Positions 1-4,840 of a stretch of 6,732 bases of DNA are shown here, piece by piece. The DNA comes from DATAWZ01 sp036266975 (GTDB lineage: Bacteria; Actinomycetota; Thermoleophilia; Solirubrobacterales; Solirubrobacteraceae). The DNA lies in the NCBI GenBank assembly GCA_036266975.1, contig DATAWZ010000172.1:1-6732 (forward strand), in the 5' to 3' direction. Each line of letters opens with the position of its first letter. Position 1 is the stretch's first letter. The translations under genes were made by a program, and so were the position numbers. The notes beneath the pieces were generated by a model, which made no database searches, was not told the origin of the DNA, and worked only from the letters and a program-made list of their open reading frames with translations.

Positions 1-878
1 CGATCTACTCCGGGCTGCTGGCCAACGACATCATCGGCCTGCACACGCGCTCCTACCAGCGCAACTTCCTGCAGTGCTGCCGCGACCTGATGGACCTGCA
101 CGTCGACTTCGAGCGCGGCCTGGTCCGCTTCGGCGAGCGCGACGTATGGGTGCGCGCCTACCCGCTGCCGATCGACTCGGTGGCCACGCGCGCCGTCGCG
201 GGCCGCGATCGCGTCGCCCACTTCGAGCGCGAGCTGCTGCGCCGCCGGCGCGACTTCCTGATCCTGCGCGTGGACCGGGCCGATCTGTCAAAGAACGTGC
301 TGCGTGGCTTCTCGGCGTTCGACCTGTTCCTCGAGCAGCACCCCGAGTTCGTCGAGCGGGTCACGTTCATGGCCCAGCTGATGCCCTCCCGAACCGACGT
401 GCCCGAGTACGCCGAGTACCTGGAGCGCATCGAGGCGCTCGTCGCGGTGGTCAACCACCGCCACGGCACGCCCGACTGGATGCCGATCCAGCTCAAGCTG
501 CGCGACGACCTCGAGGAGGCGGTCGCCGCCTACAAGCACTACGACGTGCTGCTGGTCAACGCGATGTTCGACGGCATGAACCTCGTGGCCAAGGAGGGGC
601 CGATCGTCAACGAGCGCCAGGGCGTCTCGATCCTCTCGGAGAACACCGGCGCCCACGAGGAGCTCGGCGAGTACGCGCTGTCGGTCAACCCGTTCGACAT
701 CCAGGAGCTCGCCGACTCCATCCACGCCGCGCTGACCATGGATTCGGTCGAACGTGCCCGCCGGTCGCGCGGCCTGGTCGACATCGTCACCCGCCGCGAC
801 CCCGGCGACTGGATCGACGATCAGCTCGCCGACATCCGCGCGAAGGCTGCCCACGACGCCGACCAGCCGGTCGGCTGA
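1..878 (+). CDS. otsA: Trehalose-6-phosphate synthase (GT20 family), 3' part only
   Basis: The 5' end lies outside the window; the first full codon begins at base 3, leaving 291 residues of the C-terminal half. The family transfers glucose from a nucleotide sugar (UDP- or GDP-glucose) to glucose-6-phosphate, giving trehalose-6-phosphate in the cytoplasm for osmotic and stress protection. Visible hallmarks are HTRSYQRNFL near residue 14; RADLSKN at visible residues 92-98, which aligns with the RLDYSK donor-phosphate-binding segment of E. coli OtsA (Arg and Lys five apart); MPSRTDVPEY; and the diagnostic DGMNLVAKE at 190-198 followed by an SEN(T)GAHEE segment. The Rossmann C-domain is therefore complete. 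Related GT20 enzymes such as glucosylglycerol-phosphate synthase share these motifs, so the acceptor is inferred. No phosphatase (otsB) gene follows. The next gene, rpsF, starts 51 nt downstream from its own promoter and is probably unrelated in function. Confidence 0.9.
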   Translation, partial: IYSGLLANDIIGLHTRSYQRNFLQCCRDLMDLHVDFERGLVRFGERDVWVRAYPLPIDSVATRAVAGRDRVAHFERELLRRRRDFLILRVDRADLSKNVLRGFSAFDLFLEQHPEFVERVTFMAQLMPSRTDVPEYAEYLERIEALVAVVNHRHGTPDWMPIQLKLRDDLEEAVAAYKHYDVLLVNAMFDGMNLVAKEGPIVNERQGVSILSENTGAHEELGEYALSVNPFDIQELADSIHAALTMDSVERARRSRGLVDIVTRRDPGDWIDDQLADIRAKAAHDADQPVG

Positions 879-914
879 GCCGCCCGCCCGCCCGGGAGGG
901 CGCTCGCCGGCCGC

Positions 915-920
915 TATCAT
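915..920 (+). promoter_or_regulatory. -10 box (TATCAT) of rpsF
   Basis: TATCAT ends 9 nt before the rpsF ATG at 930 and fits the actinobacterial TANNNT consensus. A start site 6-8 nt downstream would give a 5' leader of only a few bases. No convincing -35 or Shine-Dalgarno sequence is visible. The same CTATCAT 7-mer stands before the exported-protein gene at 4066. Confidence 0.55.
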
Positions 921-929
921 GCGCCCGCG

Positions 930-1304
930 ATGAGCGCTCCCGCTCCCCTGTACGACCTGATGCTGCTGCTGAACCCCGAGGCCGACGAGGCCGTTCGCAG
1001 CGGCGTGCTCAACGATGTGCGCAAGGCGATCACCGACGGCGGCGGCGAGCTGGTCGGCGACCAGGACTGGGGCGAGCGGCCGACGGCGTATCCGATCGAC
1101 CATCGCGGCAGCGCCCAGTACCACCTGTACCAGTTCCACGGGCCGACGTCGATGCTGCCCCAGCTGGACCGCATGCTGCGCATCAGCGACGGCGTGATGC
1201 GCTATCGCGTCGTGCGGCTGGCCCCGGGCACCCCGCCGCCGCCGGATCAGCGCCCCGCGCGCCGCCCCGAGGGCGAGCCCGTGGCCCCCGCCGCGTCGGC
1301 CTGA
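930..1304 (+). CDS. rpsF: 30S ribosomal protein S6
   Basis: A 124-residue protein of the S6 family, which binds 16S rRNA together with S18 on the platform of the small subunit. Residues 7-97 show the usual order: LYDLMLLLNPE (first strand), a helix with an acidic/basic face, the GGGELVGDQDWGERPTAYPI segment, YHLYQFHG, and the C-terminal RYRVVRL strand. Residues 100-124 form a Pro/Arg/Ala-rich low-complexity tail, so the protein is longer than the usual 95-100 residues. The ATG at 930 is chosen because the family alignment begins just after it and a -10 box lies 9 nt upstream. No Shine-Dalgarno site is seen. In most bacteria rpsF is directly followed by ssb and rpsR; here another gene lies between. 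Confidence 0.96.
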   Translation: MSAPAPLYDLMLLLNPEADEAVRSGVLNDVRKAITDGGGELVGDQDWGERPTAYPIDHRGSAQYHLYQFHGPTSMLPQLDRMLRISDGVMRYRVVRLAPGTPPPPDQRPARRPEGEPVAPAASA

Positions 1305-1309
1305 CGCGC

Positions 1310-1336
1310 TTGGCTTTCCCCGCCAGGGGATAGAAT
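1310..1336 (+). promoter_or_regulatory. Promoter of the hydroxylase gene (TTGGCT / TAGAAT)
   Basis: TAGAAT (1331-1336) ends 7 nt before the GTG at 1344, so transcription should begin at or next to the start codon (leaderless). A -35-like TTGGCT at 1310-1315 lies 15 bp upstream, a slightly short spacer. The promoter fills the 39-nt gap after the rpsF stop codon, so the gene need not be read from the rpsF transcript. Confidence 0.5.
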
Positions 1337-1343
1337 TGCCGCC

Positions 1344-2009
1344 GTGGCGACCGCGTCCCCTCAGGCCAAATCCGACAAGCTGCGAGCGTCGCCGCGGATG
1401 TTCCGCTCGCCCGTGCTCGACTTCCTCTCGCGCGTGCATCCGATCGTACCGCCGCTGATCTTCGTGCCGGCCGTCGCGCTGCTGGAGGTCTGGAGCCTGC
1501 ACTTCGTCTCGGTGGCGAGCATGCTCGGCCTGACCGTCGTCGGCTACGCCCTGTGGACGCTGATCGAGTACTGGCTGCACCGCGTGGTCTTCCACTTCGA
1601 GCCCGAGCACCCGATCGGCAAGCGGCTGCACTGGATCATCCACGGGGTCCACCACGACCACCCCAACGACCCGCTGCGCCTGGTGATGCCCCCGTCGGTG
1701 AGCGTGCCGCTGGCCGCGATGTTCTTCGGCCTGTACGAGCTGATCTTCGGCCACCGCGACGCCCCGGCGATCGCCGCGGGCTTCCTGGCCGGATACCTGG
1801 CCTACGACATGCTGCACTACTACGTGCACCACTTCCGCCCGCGCACGCGCGTGGGGCGCAAGCTGCGCGAGCTGCACATGCGCCACCACTTCCAGGACTC
1901 CACGCGCGGCTTCGGCGTCAGCGCGCCGTACTGGGATCACGTCTTTCGCACCGCGCCCAAGGTGCGCCCGACCCGGGCGCAGGCGGACCGGGTCGAGAGC
2001 GGCAGCTGA
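1344..2009 (+). CDS. Membrane fatty-acid 2-hydroxylase-like protein (FA hydroxylase / sterol desaturase superfamily)
   Basis: A 221-residue integral membrane di-iron oxygenase. Hydrophobic stretches lie around residues 33-50, 55-77, 119-135 and 141-157. The metal-binding histidine clusters appear in FA2H order: H79-x4-H84, H100-xx-H103-H104, H158-xxx-H162-H163 and H178-xx-H181-H182. LRLVMPP (111-117) and GFGVSAPYWD (189-198) also match fatty-acid 2-hydroxylases. The family uses O2 and reducing equivalents to hydroxylate acyl chains in membrane lipids. No cytochrome b5 domain is fused, so electrons must come from another protein; the actual substrate is inferred. The GTG start at 1344 has a -10 box 7 nt upstream and no Shine-Dalgarno site. 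The gene sits between rpsF and ssb, which are normally adjacent, and is followed by a strong hairpin, so it looks like a single-gene transcription unit inserted in a ribosomal operon. Codon use resembles that of its neighbours. Confidence 0.87.
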   Translation: MATASPQAKSDKLRASPRMFRSPVLDFLSRVHPIVPPLIFVPAVALLEVWSLHFVSVASMLGLTVVGYALWTLIEYWLHRVVFHFEPEHPIGKRLHWIIHGVHHDHPNDPLRLVMPPSVSVPLAAMFFGLYELIFGHRDAPAIAAGFLAGYLAYDMLHYYVHHFRPRTRVGRKLRELHMRHHFQDSTRGFGVSAPYWDHVFRTAPKVRPTRAQADRVESGS

Positions 2010-2013
2010 CCGA

Positions 2014-2046
2014 CGCGCGCGTTCTTCGCAACGTGCGCGGTCGTTT
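2014..2046 (+). terminator. Probable intrinsic terminator after the hydroxylase gene
   Basis: A 10-bp stem (2014-2023 with 2030-2039, one G-U pair) closes a 6-nt loop (CTTCGC) and begins 5 nt after the stop codon. A short T-containing tail, TCGTTT, follows at 2041-2046. The tail is weak, but such terminators are common in GC-rich genomes. It touches the -35 box of the ssb promoter. Confidence 0.6.
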
Positions 2047-2075
2047 GAGGTGCCTTCCGAGGCCGGGTCTAGACT
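2045..2075 (+). promoter_or_regulatory. Promoter of the ssb-rpsR-rplI unit
   Basis: TTGAGG (2045-2050) and TAGACT (2070-2075) are separated by 19 bp. A start near 2082 would give a leader of about 25 nt carrying a Shine-Dalgarno site, AGAAAGGA (2094-2101), 5 nt before the ATG. This is the only promoter in the window with a normal leader. The 8-mer TCTAGACT recurs as the -10 region of dnaB. Confidence 0.6.
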
Positions 2076-2106
2076 CGCTCGCGGACCAGTACGAGAAAGG
2101 ACCGCC

Positions 2107-2568
2107 ATGGCCGCCACCAACATCAACCGGGTCGTCATCACCGGCAACCTGACCAGCGACCCCGACCTGCGCTCGCTGCCGAGCGGCAACTCGGTGTGCA
2201 AGCTGCGCATCGCCTGCAACACCCGTCGCAAGAACAGCCAGGGCGAGTGGGAGGACAAGCCCAACTACTTCGACGTCACCGTGTGGGGCGCGCAGGGCGA
2301 GAACTGCGCCCGCTTCCTGTCCAAGGGACGTCCGGTGGCCGTCGACGGGCGCCTGGAATGGCGCGAGTGGGAGACCCCCGAGGGGGGAAAGCGCCAGGCG
2401 ATCGATATCATTGCGGACTCGGTGCAGTTCCTGGGGTCCCGGGATGACTCCGGCGGAGGCTTCAACGCAAGCGTGGGCCCAGGCCGCAGCGACATCCCGG
2501 TCGACGATCGGGACTTCCGCCCGGCGCCGGTCGGCGGGGGCACCGGCGAAGACGACATTCCGTTCTAG
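2107..2568 (+). CDS. ssb: Single-stranded DNA-binding protein SSB
   Basis: A 153-residue SSB. The OB fold spans residues 5-110: NRVVITGNLTSDPDLR, the CKLRIACNTR strand, WEDKPNYFDVTVWG, LSKGRPVAVDGRLEWREWE and AIDIIADSVQFLG, all typical. A short, glycine-rich, partly acidic linker (111-148) ends in the DDIPF tip that recruits partner proteins such as primase, helicases and repair enzymes. The linker is shorter than in many actinobacterial SSBs (about 40 residues) and contains an extra tip-like SDIPVDD at 128-134. The ATG at 2107 is chosen over an in-frame ATG at 2050 because a good Shine-Dalgarno site lies 5 nt upstream, the -10 box (2070-2075) falls inside the longer reading, and homology begins here. 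SSB coats single-stranded DNA at replication forks, consistent with the nearby dnaB. It is co-transcribed with rpsR and rplI. Confidence 0.97.
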   Translation: MAATNINRVVITGNLTSDPDLRSLPSGNSVCKLRIACNTRRKNSQGEWEDKPNYFDVTVWGAQGENCARFLSKGRPVAVDGRLEWREWETPEGGKRQAIDIIADSVQFLGSRDDSGGGFNASVGPGRSDIPVDDRDFRPAPVGGGTGEDDIPF

Positions 2569-2569
2569 G

Positions 2570-2613
2570 GCGGGCAGCGCCACCGGACGAAGTCCGGCTC
2601 AGCCAAGCCCCGC
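2570..2613 (+). promoter_or_regulatory. Nested RNA hairpin between ssb and rpsR
   Basis: A perfect 6-bp stem, CCGGAC (2583-2588) with GTCCGG (2592-2597), closes a GAA loop. A second 5-bp helix, GCGGG (2570-2574) with CCCGC (2609-2613), can enclose it through an internal loop. No T-tract follows, so it does not look like a terminator. A role in controlling rpsR is an inference. Confidence 0.4.
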
Positions 2614-2641
2614 GACCAGTCCAAGACCTTTTAGGAGCAAC

Positions 2642-2977
2642 GTGGCAAAAGCGCGAGGGCGCGGCAAGCCGGTTCGGCGCCGCGAGAAGAAGGGCCCAGG
2701 CGGAGGCGGCCGGCGCAAGCCCTGCCAGCACTGCCGGGACAAGGTCGAGCAGGTCGACTACAAGGACGTCGTCGGGCTGCGTCGGTTCATCTCCGAGAAG
2801 GGGAAGATCCGTTCGCGCCGGATCACGGGCGCCTGCCGCCGTCATCAGAGCCAGATCGCGCGCGCCGTCAAGCGCGCCCGCGAGCTCGCGCTGCTGCCGT
2901 ACGTCAATGAGGGCGTCGAGGAGCGCGGCCGTGGCGGTCGTGGCGACCGCGACCGCGACCGCGATCGCGACCGCTGA
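2642..2977 (+). CDS. rpsR: 30S ribosomal protein S18 with an RG/RD-rich tail
   Basis: A 111-residue S18, which pairs with S6 on the 30S platform. The conserved core is DYKDVVGLRRFISEKGKIRSRRITGACRRHQ (39-69) followed by QIARAVKRARELALLPYV (71-88). C28 and C31 (PCQHC) with C65 and H68 (CRRH) form a plausible zinc site, as in the cysteine-containing form of S18. The protein is longer than the usual 75-90 residues: the N-terminus is basic and glycine-rich, and residues 95-111 are an arginine/glycine stretch ending in five Asp-Arg repeats. The GTG start at 2642 has AGGAG at 2633-2637, 4 nt upstream. It follows ssb by 73 nt without a visible promoter and shares a TGATG junction with rplI, so ssb, rpsR and rplI look like one operon. 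Confidence 0.96.
   Translation: MAKARGRGKPVRRREKKGPGGGGRRKPCQHCRDKVEQVDYKDVVGLRRFISEKGKIRSRRITGACRRHQSQIARAVKRARELALLPYVNEGVEERGRGGRGDRDRDRDRDR
2934..2974 (+). repeat. Hexamer repeat (GACCGC, five copies) with an upstream complementary arm
   Basis: Five tandem hexamers at 2945-2974 (the fourth is GATCGC) encode the Asp-Arg repeats of S18. The preceding GCGGTCG (2934-2940) is exactly complementary to CGACCGC at 2944-2950 (7-bp stem, TGG loop) and can also pair in other registers with later copies. Confidence 0.75.
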
Positions 2978-3429
2978 TGCCTGACGCGATCCTGCTGGAG
3001 GATGTGCAGACGCTCGGCGAGCGCGGCACGGTCGTCGACGTCTCCAAGGGCTACCTGCGCAACTACCTGATCCCGCGCAAGCTCGCCGCGCCGGCGACCA
3101 AGGGCGCGATCGAGGCGGCCGAGCGCCGCCGCGCCGCCGCCGACCGCGCGGCGCGCGAGGCGGTCGAGAAGGCGCAGGAGAACGCGGCGCTGCTCGGGCG
3201 CACGGTGCTCACGATCCCGGCCCAGGCCGGCGAGGACGGGCGCCTGTTCGGGTCGATCACGCCGCAGGACATCGTCGACGCGGTCCGCGACGCGCGCGGG
3301 CTGAAGATCGACCGCCGGCGCGTGCACATGGTCGAGCCGATCCGCAGCGTCGGGACCTACATGGTCGATCTCGAGGTGGCCGACGGGGTCATGGCGAGCG
3401 TCAAGACCATGGTCACCGCCTCCAAGTAG
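2977..3429 (+). CDS. rplI: 50S ribosomal protein L9
   Basis: A 150-residue L9, the usual length. The N-terminal rRNA-binding domain carries the family signature: AILLEDVQTLGERGTVVDVSKGYLRNYLIP at 4-33. A long charged, alanine-rich connecting helix follows at about 42-72. The C-terminal domain includes AGEDGRLFGSIT (84-95), the IDRRRVHM strand and a final VMASVKTMV strand. L9 binds 23S rRNA at the base of the L1 stalk and helps frame maintenance. Its ATG shares the A of the rpsR stop codon (TGATG), and the upstream sequence is the GACCGC repeat with no Shine-Dalgarno site, so translation probably depends on ribosomes finishing rpsR. The gene ends 3 nt from the stop codon of the convergent J-domain gene. 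Confidence 0.97.
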   Translation: MPDAILLEDVQTLGERGTVVDVSKGYLRNYLIPRKLAAPATKGAIEAAERRRAAADRAAREAVEKAQENAALLGRTVLTIPAQAGEDGRLFGSITPQDIVDAVRDARGLKIDRRRVHMVEPIRSVGTYMVDLEVADGVMASVKTMVTASK

Positions 3430-3443
3430 CGCTTACTCGCGCT
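3428..3443. terminator. Short hairpin spanning two convergent stop codons
   Basis: AGCGC (3428-3432) and GCGCT (3439-3443) flank a 6-nt loop, giving a 5-bp stem that would form in transcripts of either direction. It covers the rplI TAG and the TAA of the opposing gene. It is short and lacks a T-tract, so a bidirectional terminator role is only a possibility. Confidence 0.25.
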
Positions 3444-3945
3444 TGTCCTCGCCGGTGAGCTTGGCCACGAGCCGCTCGAAGTCGCCGGCGAGGTCCGAGA
3501 CGCGCCGCGCGAGCGGGCGCTCCTCGAACTCGCGCCGCGCGTCGGAGAGGATCTTCGAGAAGCTGTCGTCGGTGGTGACGTAGCCGAGATCCTCGTCGCT
3601 GGCGCGGTCCGGACGCGCCGCCGCGACCGCCTCGCGTGCGGCGTCGCGCAGCGCCCGCTCGGCCTTCGCGCGGGCGGCGCCGGCCTCGCGCAGCTCGCGC
3701 TCCATCTCGACCATGCGCGCGTCGACGCCCGAGTCGGCCGGCGGACGCGCCTTGGGCGGCGGCGCGGGGGCGCCGTCGCGCAGCGCCGCGTAGGCCTCCT
3801 GGACCTCCTCGAAGCGCAGCGCGGACTCCCTGGAGCCGGCGTTGTGGTCGGGGTGGTGCTTCTGCACGAGCCGCCGATAGGCCGCGCGCACCTCCTCGGG
3901 GGTGGCGCCGGGACGCAGCTCGAGCACCTCGTGCGGATCGCGCAT
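3433..3945 (-). CDS. J-domain (DnaJ-like) protein
   Basis: A 170-residue protein with an N-terminal J-domain at about 3-57: DPHEVLELRPGATPEEVRAAYRRL, then the HPD tripeptide at 31-33 (KHHPDHNAG), then the FEEVQEAYAALRDG helix. J-domains stimulate the ATPase of DnaK/Hsp70. The zinc-finger and substrate-binding domains of true DnaJ are absent. Instead there is a proline-rich linker (58-70), a charged alanine-rich, probably coiled-coil helix (75-110) and a C-terminal segment (118-170) I do not recognise. It is thus a class C J-protein whose client is unknown. The ATG at 3945 starts right at the J-domain and has a TACGCT -10 box 11 nt upstream; no Shine-Dalgarno site is seen. It is convergent with rplI and divergent from the exported-protein gene. 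Confidence 0.85.
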   Translation of the reverse strand: MRDPHEVLELRPGATPEEVRAAYRRLVQKHHPDHNAGSRESALRFEEVQEAYAALRDGAPAPPPKARPPADSGVDARMVEMERELREAGAARAKAERALRDAAREAVAAARPDRASDEDLGYVTTDDSFSKILSDARREFEERPLARRVSDLAGDFERLVAKLTGEDKRE

Positions 3946-3956
3946 CTGTGGAGCAC

Positions 3957-3962
3957 AGCGTA
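3957..3962 (-). promoter_or_regulatory. -10 box (TACGCT) of the J-domain gene
   Basis: Read on the minus strand, TACGCT ends 11 nt before the ATG at 3945 and fits TANNNT. The predicted leader is only a few bases. A perfect 12-bp palindrome, GCCCGGCCGGGC (3963-3974), directly abuts it on the upstream side. Confidence 0.4.
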
Positions 3963-3998
3963 GCCCGGCCGGGCGTCGCGCTTGCGGGATTCGGGGAA

Positions 3999-4035
3999 AG
4001 GCCCGCGGCGCCCGTTCCTCCCCGGTCGCGGGCCT
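3999..4035. repeat. Inverted repeat in the divergent promoter region
   Basis: AGGCCCGCG (3999-4007) and CGCGGGCCT (4027-4035) are perfect 9-bp arms separated by 19 nt. The repeat lies between the two divergent -10 boxes, and its right arm overlaps the expected -35 position of the 4066 gene. It could be an operator or simply a GC-rich chance repeat. Confidence 0.35.
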
Positions 4036-4052
4036 CTGAGTCGGGGCGCTCC

Positions 4053-4058
4053 TATCAT
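4053..4058 (+). promoter_or_regulatory. -10 box (TATCAT) of the exported-protein gene
   Basis: TATCAT ends exactly 7 nt before the ATG at 4066, predicting a leaderless transcript. It also supports this ATG over the in-frame ATG at 4075. The hexamer is identical to the rpsF -10 box. Confidence 0.55.
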
Positions 4059-4065
4059 CCGGCCG

Positions 4066-4710
4066 ATGGGGCGCATGGTGTCCGTCGCCGCGGTCGCGCT
4101 GGCCCTGCTCGGGGGCGCCTCGAGCGCCTCGGGCGCGCGGGCCGCGCCGAGCCTTGCGCGGGTGCCCTCGTGCCGGTTTCCCGGGGCGCTCGGCCGCCAG
4201 GGCGCCGGGCCGCCGCGGCGCGCGCCGCGCGACGCGCGCGCGCGGGTGTTCTTCCTGCCCACCGGACGCGGGCGCCCGGACGCGATCTACGGGTGCGCCG
4301 ACGGGGTCGGGCGGGCGGTGCGCCTGGGGACCGTGGCCGACTTCGGCGCGCGCGGCGGCAGCGGCGTCGGGGCGATCGCCCTGGCGGGCACCGAGGTGGC
4401 GGTGGCGGTCCTCACCGTGCACCAGTTCGCCGACCCGGTGGCGGTCGAGCTCTACGACCTGCGCACGGGACGGCGGCGCTGGCGCTGGAGCGGCGCGAGC
4501 GGCTCCTACGACGACGTGAGCGCGCTCGTGCTCGGCCCGGGCGGGACGGCGGCCTGGGTCGGCGACCAGGACGGGACGGCGAGCGACGGGTTCGGGATCT
4601 TCCGCGCCGATCGGGCGGGAACGGTGCGCGAGCTGGCCTTCAGCGACGCCCAGCCGACCCACCTGGTCGTGCGCGACGGGCACGTCACCTGGAGCGCGCC
4701 GGCGCCCTGA
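4066..4710 (+). CDS. Probable exported protein of unknown function, propeller-like repeats
   Basis: A 214-residue protein I do not recognise. Residues 1-27 look like a Sec signal peptide: a short basic start (MGRM), a hydrophobic core VSVAAVALALLGG, and small residues around ASG-A or ARA-A for cleavage. The mature part has two cysteines (C36, C77) that could form a disulfide. From about residue 60 it shows short beta-strand-like units ending in turns, such as ALAGTEVAVAVL, VAVELYDLRTGRRRWRW, ALVLGPGGTAAWVG and HLVVRDGHVTWS. The pattern resembles PQQ/WD-type beta-propeller blades, but only three or four can be suspected, too few for a closed propeller. Base composition matches the neighbours. 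The gene stands alone, divergent from the J-domain gene, with dnaB downstream after 140 nt. Coding status is supported by the signal peptide, the -10 box and GC-rich third codon positions; function is open. Confidence 0.75.
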   Translation: MGRMVSVAAVALALLGGASSASGARAAPSLARVPSCRFPGALGRQGAGPPRRAPRDARARVFFLPTGRGRPDAIYGCADGVGRAVRLGTVADFGARGGSGVGAIALAGTEVAVAVLTVHQFADPVAVELYDLRTGRRRWRWSGASGSYDDVSALVLGPGGTAAWVGDQDGTASDGFGIFRADRAGTVRELAFSDAQPTHLVVRDGHVTWSAPAP

Positions 4711-4728
4711 GAGCCGTCCGACCGCCGT

Positions 4729-4744
4729 GCGAACATGTGTTCGC
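4729..4744. promoter_or_regulatory. LexA-binding site (SOS box) upstream of dnaB
   Basis: The 16-mer GCGAACATGTGTTCGC is palindromic with 7-bp arms around a central TG. Its core CGAAC-N4-GTTCG (4730-4743) equals the LexA site of Gram-positive and actinobacterial SOS systems. It lies 19 nt after the exported-protein stop codon and 106 nt before the dnaB ATG. Binding by LexA is inferred from the motif. Confidence 0.65.
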
Positions 4745-4834
4745 TGATGGCCTCCCGGGACGCATCTGGCGGAGATAGCGGGAACGGTCCGCAGAGGACC
4801 CGCGGATCCCCTGGGCGAGCCGCCACGGGCGATC

Positions 4835-4840
4835 TAGACT
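4835..4840 (+). promoter_or_regulatory. -10 box (TAGACT) of dnaB
   Basis: TAGACT ends 10 nt before the dnaB ATG at 4851, within the 8-mer TCTAGACT that also forms the ssb -10 region. It predicts a leader of only a few bases. No Shine-Dalgarno site is visible before the ATG, and no convincing -35 box. Confidence 0.5.

Noticed and set aside
889..902. Hairpin CGCCC-GGGA-GGGCG after otsA as a terminator
   Set aside because: Only 5 bp, no T-tract, and in a run of GC repeats where such pairing is common; not strong enough to annotate.
74..1333. Open frame of 419 codons on the plus strand overlapping otsA and rpsF
   Set aside because: Arg/Pro/Ala-rich out-of-frame shadow; otsA and rpsF motifs are in another frame.
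2050..2106. Upstream ATG giving SSB 19 extra residues
   Set aside because: The promoter -10 box and the Shine-Dalgarno site of ssb lie inside this stretch, and SSB homology begins at the ATG at 2107.
288..2264. Very long open frame on the minus strand (658 codons)
   Set aside because: It lies antisense to otsA, rpsF, the hydroxylase gene and ssb, all supported by family motifs. Its translation is low-complexity His/Val/Arg-rich, typical of GC-rich shadow frames.
3946..4683. Longer N-terminal extension of the J-domain gene on the minus strand
   Set aside because: The frame stays open upstream of 3945, but the extension is low-complexity and antisense to the exported-protein gene. The J-domain begins at the ATG at 3945, which has its own -10 box.
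4786..4800. Hairpin GGTCC-GCAGA-GGACC between the exported-protein gene and dnaB
   Set aside because: A 5-bp stem without a T-tract, 76 nt downstream of the nearest stop codon; a terminator or leader role cannot be supported.
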